This document shows positions 1 through 7,406 of a DNA stretch of 64,000 bases, one piece after another (positions within the stretch are counted from its first letter, which is position 1; the number at the start of each line of letters is the position of its first letter). The notes under the pieces were generated by a model. The model did not search any database. It was not told the origin of the DNA and saw only the letters and a list, made by a program, of their open reading frames with translations. Source of the stretch: Sphaerobacter thermophilus DSM 20745 (GTDB lineage Bacteria > Chloroflexota > Chloroflexia > Thermomicrobiales > Thermomicrobiaceae); assembly GCF_000024985.1 (NCBI RefSeq), contig NC_013523.1:496001-560000 (forward strand). Reading direction: 5' to 3'. Made by a program: the position numbers and the translations under genes.

Positions 1-85
1 ATCAACGTCACATGCTCACTCATGGCGAATAGATGGACGAGCCTTTGTGCTTGCCCAGGAATGGCCCATCAGTGGAGGGTGGCCC

Positions 86-862
86 ATGTCCCCGCGGATC
101 GACGCCGGGACACGCGAGGCATCGCCTCCTTGGTTGGAGGAGAGGTGCGACATTGCTGATATCGTCCCCGACGAATCATCTCCGATTCCACCATCGCTCA
201 CGATCGTGGTGCCGACGCGCAACGAGGCGGAGAATGTCGGTCCGCTCGTCGAACGCCTCGATCGGTGCCTGCCGGGCCAGGTGCTGGAGATCATCTTCGT
301 CGATGACAGCGATGATGACACGGTTGCAGCGATCGAGTCGCTGGAGCGGTCTCCCGACCGCGTAATCCGGGTTATCCACCGTCCGAGGGGTGAGCGTCAG
401 GGTGGGCTGGGTGGGGCTGTCGTGGTTGGGCTCCGTGCCGCCAGGGCCGACTGGGTCTGCGTGATGGACGCAGACCTGCAGCACCCGCCGGAGGTGATTC
501 CCTCCCTCCTGGAGCGTGCGCGGGCCACGCACGCCGACCTGGTGATCGCGAGCCGCTACTGCGGGGATGGCAGCCTCGGGCGGATGGGGGAACTGCGGGC
601 GGCTGCGTCCCGAGCCACGACGATCCTCGCCAAGATAGTCTTTCCGGGACGACTCCGCGGGGTGACCGACCCCATGAGCGGCTTTTTCCTGTTTGCCGCC
701 GGGCGGTCGACCCGGATAGCCTCCGACCCTGCGGCTTCAAGATCCTGCTGGAGATCCTCATCCGCACGGACGGCCTACAGGTGGCCGAGGTGCCGTATCG
801 CTTTGGAGAGCGTCACGCGGGAGAGAGCAAGGCGTCTCTGCGCGAGGCGATCCGCTACCTGA
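86..862 (+). CDS. Family 2 glycosyltransferase (polyprenyl-phosphate sugar synthase type), frameshifted
   Basis: N-terminal GT-A catalytic domain of a dolichyl/polyprenyl-phosphate sugar transferase, which would load a nucleotide-activated sugar onto a lipid carrier at the inner face of the membrane. Visible motifs are SLTIVVPTRNEAENV, the FVDDSDDDT segment, VMDADLQHPP (DxD-like metal site) and DPMSGFF. The ATG at 86 is chosen because GGAGGG lies 6-7 bases upstream; a GTG at 47 is the alternative. Family similarity is lost after about 694, and the expected continuation (RPCGFKILLEIL, then VAEVPYRFGERHAGESK) is found in another frame from about 697, leading into the gene that starts at 781. 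The last ~55 codons of this frame are therefore out-of-frame sequence. The pair is probably one disrupted gene. Confidence 0.8.
   Translation: MSPRIDAGTREASPPWLEERCDIADIVPDESSPIPPSLTIVVPTRNEAENVGPLVERLDRCLPGQVLEIIFVDDSDDDTVAAIESLERSPDRVIRVIHRPRGERQGGLGGAVVVGLRAARADWVCVMDADLQHPPEVIPSLLERARATHADLVIASRYCGDGSLGRMGELRAAASRATTILAKIVFPGRLRGVTDPMSGFFLFAAGRSTRIASDPAASRSCWRSSSARTAYRWPRCRIALESVTRERARRLCARRSAT
692..708 (+). other. Frameshift point inside the GT2-GtrA gene
   Basis: Frame 2 reads MSGFFLF up to about 694. Frame 1 then reads RRAVDPDSLRPCGFKILLEIL from about 697, which is the normal continuation of DPM1-like enzymes. A single missing base (or two extra bases) in the run gccgccgggcgg would explain this. 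There is no typical slippery heptamer, so a sequencing error or a real inactivating mutation is more likely than programmed frameshifting. Confidence 0.75.
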
Positions 863-2406
863 TGCTGCTCTGGCAGTTGCGCCTGAGCGACCAGACGCGA
901 CGCTTCGTCCGGTTCGCGGCGGTCGGAGCCTCCGGGCTGGGGGTGAATACGCTCGCTCTCCTCGCCTTTGCCGAGATTCAGGGACTCCACTATCTGGTCG
1001 CCGCGGCGCTGGCGACGCAAGTGTCGACCCTGTGGCTGTACTTGCTGACTGAGTCCTTCGTTTTCCGCGGGCGCGCGGGCACGCGTGGGCCGCTGGCTCG
1101 CATGGGCCTGTATTTCGGGATGAACAACGCTGCGCTGCTGTTCCGAGGACCTCTGATGTACGCGTTGACCTCGGTCTTTGGGATCTTCTACGTGGCGTCC
1201 AACCTGATCTCGCTCCTGGCGCTGACGGCGCTCCGCTTCGCGGTGGCCGACACGTGGATCTGGGATGCTACACGGCGTTCCCGCCGTGCGGCAGCTCCGG
1301 CTCTCTACAACATCCACGACATCGTCACGGTGCGGTCGACCGTGCCTCTGCCGGAGCTCGAACAGTTCCGCGTGGAGGCGCTGGACGGGCCGCCGACCAT
1401 CGACGTACGCACCCAGGCGCGGCGGCCTCACCGGGTGACGGCGGAGCGGCACTTCCAGTACGACGAGCGCCTCGGTGTATTCGGTTTTTGGATCGACGTG
1501 TCCCTTGGGGACCTTATCGACGTGGTGGCGTCGCCGCTCCTGGCTCGCTCGCCCCACGTGCTCTACACGAACGTGGTCGAGCCGATCCTGCGCTGGACCT
1601 TCGTCCAGCGAGGCTACGCGCTGATCCACGGGGCCTGTATCGCGTACGACGACCACGCCTACCTGGTGACGGCCCGGACCGACACCGGCAAGACGACGAC
1701 GGTCCTCCGCATGCTCGACCGGCAGCGGCGGGAGAGCGCCACCGCGGCGTTCATCTCCGACGATCTCACCCTGGTCACGTCCGAGGGGACCGTGCTGACC
1801 TATCCCAAGCCGCTGACGATCAGCAAGCACACCGTGTCCGCGCTGAACCGGCCGGCCCTGACCCGGCGTGAGCGGCTGGGCCTGCCTATCCAGAGCCGGA
1901 TCCACTCCCGCGGCGGGCGGCGCTTCGCTTTCCTGCTCACCCGCTCCCGGCTGCCCGTCGCAACCATCAATGCGCTGGCGCAGTGGCTGGTACCGCCGCC
2001 GAAGTATCCGGTCCAGCGGCTGATTCCGCAGGTCAAGCTGGCGCGGGAAGCACGGCTCGAGGGGCTCTTCGTCATCGAGCGCGGGGCCGACGACGAGTTC
2101 CGTCTCGATCCCGACGAGATGCTCGACATCCTGATGAGCAACTGCGAGGACGCGTACGGGTTCCCGCCGTACCCGGCCATCCGTGGGCACCTCCTCCAGG
2201 CCAATGGGCAGGATCTCTCCGTGGTGGAGCGCCAGATCGTCCAGCGGGCGCTGGCCGGGGTACCGGGGCGGTTGATCCGCAGCAGTTCGATGGACTGGGC
2301 ACAGCGCATCCCGGCGCTGATCAGCGCACCCGCCCCGTCGCGCGAGCCGCTGCCTGGTGGGCTGGCGATCGACGGCGCTGTGCCCGAGCCGGGTACCGGC
2401 GGATGA
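781..2406 (+). CDS. GtrA-like membrane domain fused to an HPr-kinase-like ATPase domain (C-terminal part of the GT2 gene)
   Basis: The first ~35 residues are the end of the GT2 domain (VAEVPYRFGERHAGESKASL). Residues ~41-161 form a GtrA-type four-helix membrane domain (RFVRFAAVGASGLGVNTLALL), which in known proteins helps move or present polyprenyl-linked sugars. Residues ~215-440 resemble the HprK/PEP-carboxykinase-like P-loop fold: TARTDTGKTTTVLRML is a Walker A motif and AAFISDDLTLV a Walker B-like acidic pair. GT2-GtrA is a common pairing, whereas the added kinase-like domain is unusual. The annotated start (GTG 781) is only the first start codon in this frame; the real protein probably begins at 86. 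The next gene starts about 80 bases downstream. The substrate of the ATPase domain is unknown. Confidence 0.7.
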   Translation: MAEVPYRFGERHAGESKASLREAIRYLMLLWQLRLSDQTRRFVRFAAVGASGLGVNTLALLAFAEIQGLHYLVAAALATQVSTLWLYLLTESFVFRGRAGTRGPLARMGLYFGMNNAALLFRGPLMYALTSVFGIFYVASNLISLLALTALRFAVADTWIWDATRRSRRAAAPALYNIHDIVTVRSTVPLPELEQFRVEALDGPPTIDVRTQARRPHRVTAERHFQYDERLGVFGFWIDVSLGDLIDVVASPLLARSPHVLYTNVVEPILRWTFVQRGYALIHGACIAYDDHAYLVTARTDTGKTTTVLRMLDRQRRESATAAFISDDLTLVTSEGTVLTYPKPLTISKHTVSALNRPALTRRERLGLPIQSRIHSRGGRRFAFLLTRSRLPVATINALAQWLVPPPKYPVQRLIPQVKLAREARLEGLFVIERGADDEFRLDPDEMLDILMSNCEDAYGFPPYPAIRGHLLQANGQDLSVVERQIVQRALAGVPGRLIRSSSMDWAQRIPALISAPAPSREPLPGGLAIDGAVPEPGTGG

Positions 2407-2487
2407 GTCGCCGCGCTGGCGCGTAGCAGTACCCAGAAGTGTGACGCTGACCTCGACTACCGGTGGGCTAGATGGGTAAGGGAGAAC

Positions 2488-4608
2488 GTGATCGGACCGC
2501 GAAGCATCCTTCGATCGGCGCTGCTGGATCGAATGAGGGCCGCGCGTTGCCCGATCGTCGGGGTGTCTCGCGTGCGCCGGGGAGTCGTGCTGCTCGGGAT
2601 GATCCTCCTGCTCGCCCTGGCGCGCGGGCCGGACCATGCCGCGGCCGTCGATGGGGTCGAGCTAGCGCTAGAGGTGCCGCCGACGATCCAGGTCGGCGAC
2701 GACATCCCAATCATGGTGCGGCTGACCGCGTCCGGCGCGCCGCTCTCCGGGCAGATCGTCGAACTCCGCGTCGACGACCAGATTGCGATGCGCGCCGTGA
2801 CGGGGCCGGACGGCGCTGCCGGGTTCCAGGTGCGGGGAACCCTGGCCGCTGGGGACTATGCGTTCGTCGCGAGCTTCCCAGGCACCGATACGCTGGCGAC
2901 GGCGACCACGGCTGCGACCGTCACGGTCGAGCCGGCGATGCTCGAGATCCGTACCGTGCCGAGCCTGCCCGGTGTCACCTTCACCCTGGACGGCCACCCC
3001 TTCGCCGCGGATGCGGAGGGCATCGCGCGGTTCCCCATCTCGCAGCCGGGTACATTCCGGCTCGAGGCCCCGCCGCGTGCGGACCTGAGCACAACCCAGC
3101 GAGCGGACTTCAGTCGCTGGTCGGACGATGTCTACGTCGGCTTCCGCGACATTACCATCCCAGGCCAACGGCGGCTGGTTGCCGGGTTCCTGGTGAGCTA
3201 TCTGACCAACCTGACCTTTGCTGACGCTGAGGGGGAGTTCGTCCCGCCGACGCGCATCAGCTCGATCAGGGTGAGGACCGCGCAGGGGCAGACCCTCGAT
3301 CTGGACCCGCAGGTCGCGCAGTGGCTCCCGGCGACGACCGTGGTGAAGACGCCGGCAGGGCTCCGCGCCCAGCCGGTCCGCTACTCGGTGCAAGAGGTCA
3401 TCGTCGATGGGATCCGCACGGTGCGCCGGGGCGAGGTCACCTTCACGCTGCGGCCCGAGGTGGCCCCCAGCATTCCCCTCTCCCTACATCGCATCACCGT
3501 GGCCGGCCGGGCGACCCTGCTGGGCGACCGCGTCGGCACGGGTGTCGTGCTGCAGCATCCGGATGGCACGAGGGAGTACCGGCCGTATGACGAGACGGGG
3601 GCCGCTACCTTCGATGGCCTGCCGATCGGGACCTACCGCGCGTGGATCCTCGGCGCCGGGGGCTATGCTCGGGCGCAACTCTTCGACCTGGTGCCGGGGG
3701 CGACTATTACGATCCCGGTGATCACCTATTTCCTGATGGGGCTGGTGCTGGCGATCCCGGTGGGCCTCCTCTTTGCCCTTCTGGTGGTGTCAGGCACGCG
3801 AGTCGGGCGCTTCCTGCCGGCCGGTGTAGGGCAGCCCGTGGGGATCGCCAGGCGCTTCATGTACGGCGTCGCGGGTGTCGCGGCGGTGGTGGGGGTCATC
3901 GGGCTCGGTTACGGGCTGACCGCCGTGCATGGTTCATGGCTGCTGACCCCAGACCGCCTGCTCCAACCTGCAGAAACGCTCGCCGCGACGTGGGACGCCG
4001 AGCCGGAGCCCACCGCGACTGCGGTGGTCCCGGCGTCGGAGACCCGCCCGGCCGTGGAGGTAGCCGAGGTATTCCGGCGGCTGTGGAACGCCAGCGGCGG
4101 CCCGCGAGTATTCGGCAGGCCAGTGGGCGCCGCCTATCAGCAGGTCGACGCCGAGACCGGGGTGACGCTCACGATCCAGTACTTCGATCGGGCGCGCTTC
4201 GAGCTGCATCCGCACCTGGCCGGGACCCGCTACGAGATCCAGCTTGGTCGCTTGGGCTGGGAGGAAGCTGCGCGTCGTGGTCTGCTCGGGACCGAGCCGT
4301 TCCAGCCCGTCCCGGCCGCCACGGCGGAGCAGTCGGCGAACTGCGACTACTTCCCTACGACCGGGCACCGAGTCTGTGGACACTTCCGCACCTTCTGGCG
4401 CAACAACGGCCTGCGCCTCGGGGATTCCGGGATCAGCTTCAGGGAGTCGCTCGCGCTTTTCGGTTATCCGATCAGCGAAGAGTTCCCCGATCCCGACACC
4501 GGACTGATCGTGCAGTACTTCGAGCGTGCCCGGCTGGAGTACCGGCCGGAGCAGGCCGGTACCCCGGGCGAAGTGACTCTCGGTGAACTGGAGGGGATCG
4601 ATCCATGA
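2488..4608 (+). CDS. Envelope protein with Ig-like ectodomain, two TM helices and two C-terminal LGFP-like repeats
   Basis: 706-residue protein from a GTG preceded by AAGGGAG. A hydrophobic signal or anchor lies at residues ~31-52 (GVVLLGMILLLALA). An extracytoplasmic beta-rich region follows, with Ig-like wording such as GDDIPIMVRLTASGAPLSG. Two further membrane segments lie at ~411-435 and ~457-482. The tail (about 526-605 and 615-700) contains two copies of a module ending in IQYFDRARFELHP and VQYFERARLEYRPEQAGT, each carrying a FGRPVG- or FGYPIS-like turn, reminiscent of LGFP repeats. The stop overlaps the next start (ATGA), so it is translationally coupled to the GT-C gene. I do not recognise a named family. 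A structural or polysaccharide-associated surface role is inferred from context. Confidence 0.65.
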   Translation: MIGPRSILRSALLDRMRAARCPIVGVSRVRRGVVLLGMILLLALARGPDHAAAVDGVELALEVPPTIQVGDDIPIMVRLTASGAPLSGQIVELRVDDQIAMRAVTGPDGAAGFQVRGTLAAGDYAFVASFPGTDTLATATTAATVTVEPAMLEIRTVPSLPGVTFTLDGHPFAADAEGIARFPISQPGTFRLEAPPRADLSTTQRADFSRWSDDVYVGFRDITIPGQRRLVAGFLVSYLTNLTFADAEGEFVPPTRISSIRVRTAQGQTLDLDPQVAQWLPATTVVKTPAGLRAQPVRYSVQEVIVDGIRTVRRGEVTFTLRPEVAPSIPLSLHRITVAGRATLLGDRVGTGVVLQHPDGTREYRPYDETGAATFDGLPIGTYRAWILGAGGYARAQLFDLVPGATITIPVITYFLMGLVLAIPVGLLFALLVVSGTRVGRFLPAGVGQPVGIARRFMYGVAGVAAVVGVIGLGYGLTAVHGSWLLTPDRLLQPAETLAATWDAEPEPTATAVVPASETRPAVEVAEVFRRLWNASGGPRVFGRPVGAAYQQVDAETGVTLTIQYFDRARFELHPHLAGTRYEIQLGRLGWEEAARRGLLGTEPFQPVPAATAEQSANCDYFPTTGHRVCGHFRTFWRNNGLRLGDSGISFRESLALFGYPISEEFPDPDTGLIVQYFERARLEYRPEQAGTPGEVTLGELEGIDP

Positions 4609-6482
4609 GGAGATGGGGCCGGCTGGCGGAGCGTCGCCGGGCGGCTTGGGAGGTGGCAGCGTTACTCGCGATCACCGCACTGGCCGCGACGGCGCGCCTC
4701 TGGGATCTCGGGGCCATCGGCCTCCGAGGCGACGAGGCGGTCTATGCCGGGCAGGCGGCCGTCCTGGCCGGGGACCAGGAACTCAAGCGGTACTTCATGC
4801 TGATGTCGCGCGGCAATTCCAACTTCCTGCTGTACCAGTACGTGCTCGCGGCCGTCTACTGGCTGTTTGGCGTGACCGACGTCCTGGCGCGGGTGGTTGC
4901 CGCCGTGTTCAGTATGCTCGCCGTGCCCGTGACCTATGCCATCGGTCGGACGCTCTATGGTCGTGCCACTGGGCTGATCGCCGCGCTCCTGCTGGCCGTG
5001 AGCGGGTACGCGATCTTTCTTGGACGGCTGGCGCTGCTCGATTCGACCCTCACATTCTGCGTGGCGCTCGCCATCTATTGCGGTGCCCGGTGGGTGTGCG
5101 GCGGCGGGGACCGCTGGCTCTACGCCTTTGCCGCGGCCGCGGGGTTCGCGGTGGACGCGAAGGTCACCGGCGTGCTCGTCCTGCCGGTGCTGGGCCTGGT
5201 TCTCCTCCTGACACACGGTTACTCCCGCCTGACGGTCCGATCGGTTGCGATAAGCGCCGTGGTGTTCCTGGTCTGCCTCGCGCCTGCCTTCTACCAATTG
5301 TTCAAGTACGGCTCGCTGTACTTCGCCTTCCTCGGAGACAGCATCCGCCGGGTGAGCCACGTGCCCTGGTACTACTACCCGAGGGTGCTCGCCCACTACG
5401 ACGGGTACGTGCTCCTGGTGCTGGCGCCGGTGGGCCTGGTGGTGGCGGCCATTCGGCGGAGCGTCGGGGACATCGTGCTGGCGGCCTGGATCCTCGTCAT
5501 CGGCGTCTTCCAGCAGACGTACCCGCTAAAGGCGTTCAACTACCTGCTGCCGCTGGTGCCGGCACTGGCGCTCCTTGGGGCGCGGGCGCTCGAGCAAGCG
5601 CTCGGTGTTGTGCGCAGGTCCTGGGTGCCGGCCGCGGCCGCCGTCACCATCGTGCTGGCGGCATCGCTGCCGCCCGTCTGGTCGGCGGTGCACGTCGACG
5701 ACTACGCGGGCATGCGGGAGGCGGCCTACTGGTTGAAGGAGAACACCCCACCCGACGCGGGGGTCATGACCATATCCCAGGGCTCCGCGCAGTATGTTCT
5801 TGCCTTCTATGCCCGACGCGACGCTTACCCCTTCGGTCGCTTCCGCCTGGCGACCATCCTCCCCGGCGGGACTGTTGTGCATCCGAGCCTCCGCTCCGAC
5901 GCGACACCGCGGGACTGGGTGGTGCTCTGGCCACCGCGCTTGCTGGCCTCCGGTGACGTCTCCTATCTGGTCTTCTACACCAACGCAGGCGACGATCCGC
6001 CGGAGGACCCCATCGTCCGTAGCTCGACGCAGCGCCAGTTCCAACGCCTGGTGGAGGACTACGGCGGTGAACTCGTGCATACCGTCTATCACAACCGCGA
6101 GCCGCGGGTCTGGATTTACCAGGTAACCAAGCGGCTGCCGCAGTCGGAGATCGCGTTCTCGGTGGAGCGGGATGCCATGCGGATCGAGGGCCGCGGCTTC
6201 CGGCTCAACGCGCCCGTGTCGCTTTACTACCGGGGTGAGTTCCTGGCAGAGGTGCAGGCCGACGAACGCGGGGACTTCGTGACCACGGTGCCGGTTCCGG
6301 CCACGGCCGGTCCGGTGTTTTACCTCGTCGGGGTCGACAGTGCCGGCAACTATGCGTCCACGACCGGACGGCACATCTGGGGCGACATTGCCATGGAGCC
6401 CGACGCCGGTACGACAGCCGACGTGGAACCGCCACCGGCCGTGGCCCAGGAGCTGGGGGCGGCGAATGTGAGGGGAGAGTGA
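4605..6482 (+). CDS. GT-C family glycosyltransferase (PMT/ArnT-like integral membrane enzyme)
   Basis: 625 residues with about ten predicted membrane helices in the first ~390 residues and a soluble C-terminal region. The first periplasmic loop carries LRGDEAVYAGQA, matching the conserved acidic loop of PMT/ArnT-type enzymes that transfer a sugar from a polyprenyl phosphate to a protein or lipid outside the membrane. The segment PLKAFNYLLPLVPALALL is typical of the later helices. Beyond residue ~480 a beta-rich tail (FSVERDAMRIEGRGFRL) may bind substrate. The start ATG overlaps the upstream stop. It sits in a run with the GT2-GtrA gene, whose product could supply the lipid-linked sugar. The acceptor is not deducible. 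Confidence 0.8.
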   Translation: MRRWGRLAERRRAAWEVAALLAITALAATARLWDLGAIGLRGDEAVYAGQAAVLAGDQELKRYFMLMSRGNSNFLLYQYVLAAVYWLFGVTDVLARVVAAVFSMLAVPVTYAIGRTLYGRATGLIAALLLAVSGYAIFLGRLALLDSTLTFCVALAIYCGARWVCGGGDRWLYAFAAAAGFAVDAKVTGVLVLPVLGLVLLLTHGYSRLTVRSVAISAVVFLVCLAPAFYQLFKYGSLYFAFLGDSIRRVSHVPWYYYPRVLAHYDGYVLLVLAPVGLVVAAIRRSVGDIVLAAWILVIGVFQQTYPLKAFNYLLPLVPALALLGARALEQALGVVRRSWVPAAAAVTIVLAASLPPVWSAVHVDDYAGMREAAYWLKENTPPDAGVMTISQGSAQYVLAFYARRDAYPFGRFRLATILPGGTVVHPSLRSDATPRDWVVLWPPRLLASGDVSYLVFYTNAGDDPPEDPIVRSSTQRQFQRLVEDYGGELVHTVYHNREPRVWIYQVTKRLPQSEIAFSVERDAMRIEGRGFRLNAPVSLYYRGEFLAEVQADERGDFVTTVPVPATAGPVFYLVGVDSAGNYASTTGRHIWGDIAMEPDAGTTADVEPPPAVAQELGAANVRGE

Positions 6483-7364
6483 GTGCAACGCATGGTTCCA
6501 GAGGCTGAGCACCAGTGGGAACGGATCGCATATCTGCTCCGCGAGGGGCGACTCACGCGCCGTGAGTTGTTGCAGGTGGTCCAGGTGGTCATGGGGACCT
6601 CCGCATTCGCGGCGGTGGCCGCCGCCTGCGGGAGGCCGAGTTCCGCGGCGGTCACGCTCCCGGACGTGACCGGGACTGAGGAGCCGATCCCGGTCGAGCG
6701 GCGCGATATCTTCGAGCATGTGCATCAACCGACGCGGCTGCAACTCGTCAGTGAGTCAGTGGCGGTCAGCGGTGTCGTGGAGCGGACCACGTACAACCCG
6801 TACGACGGGGATCACAAGGTCTACGTGAAGCTGGACCCGCAGTATGAGCACCTGCTTCGGCCAACCAACCACGGGCTGCTGGTTGCCGAAGTCATCGCGA
6901 CTGACGAGCCGACTGTCTACATCCCGCAGCCGGGCGAGCACGCGACGCTCCACGGGCCGCTGGTGCTCGATCGGGGGCACGATCACTGGGCAGAGATCCA
7001 TCCCTGCTGGCTGATCACGACCGACTCCATCACCGGGCCATTGGAGCCGCGCCGGACGCTCCGGGTTGAGGTCGAGGCGCCGGAGGAGGTGGTGGTGGGG
7101 CGACCGTGGCCGGTGGCCGTTCGTGTGGTGCCGGAGCACGGGGGGGACGGCTCTGGGTTGACCGGCGTGCACCTCTTCCTGGAGTTGATCGCCGCCACCG
7201 GCGTCACGGTCCGGTGGAAGGCGGCGCGGACGAACATGCTGGGGGAGGCCCCGGTGCGGCTAGCGAGCCTGGTGCGAGCGGGCGAGTACACCTTGTACGT
7301 GCACGCCGCGAAGGGTCAGGACATGGGCGAAGCGGAGATCGGCTTGCGCGTTCGACGGCGGTAG
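6483..7364 (+). CDS. Tat-type lipoprotein of unknown function
   Basis: The GTG start follows the upstream TGA directly, with GGGGAGAG as ribosome binding site. The N-terminus has TRRELLQVV, a hydrophobic stretch, then AAAC: a twin-arginine-like motif followed by a lipobox, indicating export and lipid anchoring. The mature part (about 250 residues) is rich in beta-type sequence, with YNPYDGDHKVYVKLD and a C-terminal domain, LRVEVEAPEEVVVGRPWPVAVRV, that looks like an Ig-fold carrier domain. No catalytic motif is recognised. It probably belongs to the same transcript as the glycosyltransferase upstream and would be a surface-exposed lipoprotein. Confidence 0.6.
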   Translation: MQRMVPEAEHQWERIAYLLREGRLTRRELLQVVQVVMGTSAFAAVAAACGRPSSAAVTLPDVTGTEEPIPVERRDIFEHVHQPTRLQLVSESVAVSGVVERTTYNPYDGDHKVYVKLDPQYEHLLRPTNHGLLVAEVIATDEPTVYIPQPGEHATLHGPLVLDRGHDHWAEIHPCWLITTDSITGPLEPRRTLRVEVEAPEEVVVGRPWPVAVRVVPEHGGDGSGLTGVHLFLELIAATGVTVRWKAARTNMLGEAPVRLASLVRAGEYTLYVHAAKGQDMGEAEIGLRVRRR

Positions 7365-7367
7365 TGA

Positions 7368-7390
7368 GAGATCGCCTAGTTGGCGATCTC
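7368..7390 (+). other. Hairpin between lipoprotein and phosphatase genes
   Basis: GAGATCGCC, loop TAGTT, GGCGATCTC: a perfect 9-bp stem starting three bases after the TAG stop and ending just before the GAGGAGGAG ribosome binding site of the next gene. There is no U-tract, so it may be an RNA-stability or translation-control hairpin rather than a terminator. Confidence 0.5.
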
Positions 7391-7406
7391 CGAGGAGGAG
7401 GGCCCC

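Noticed and set aside
692-708. Programmed ribosomal frameshift in the GT2 gene
   Set aside because: No slippery heptamer with a downstream stimulatory structure was found; mutation or a read error is simpler.
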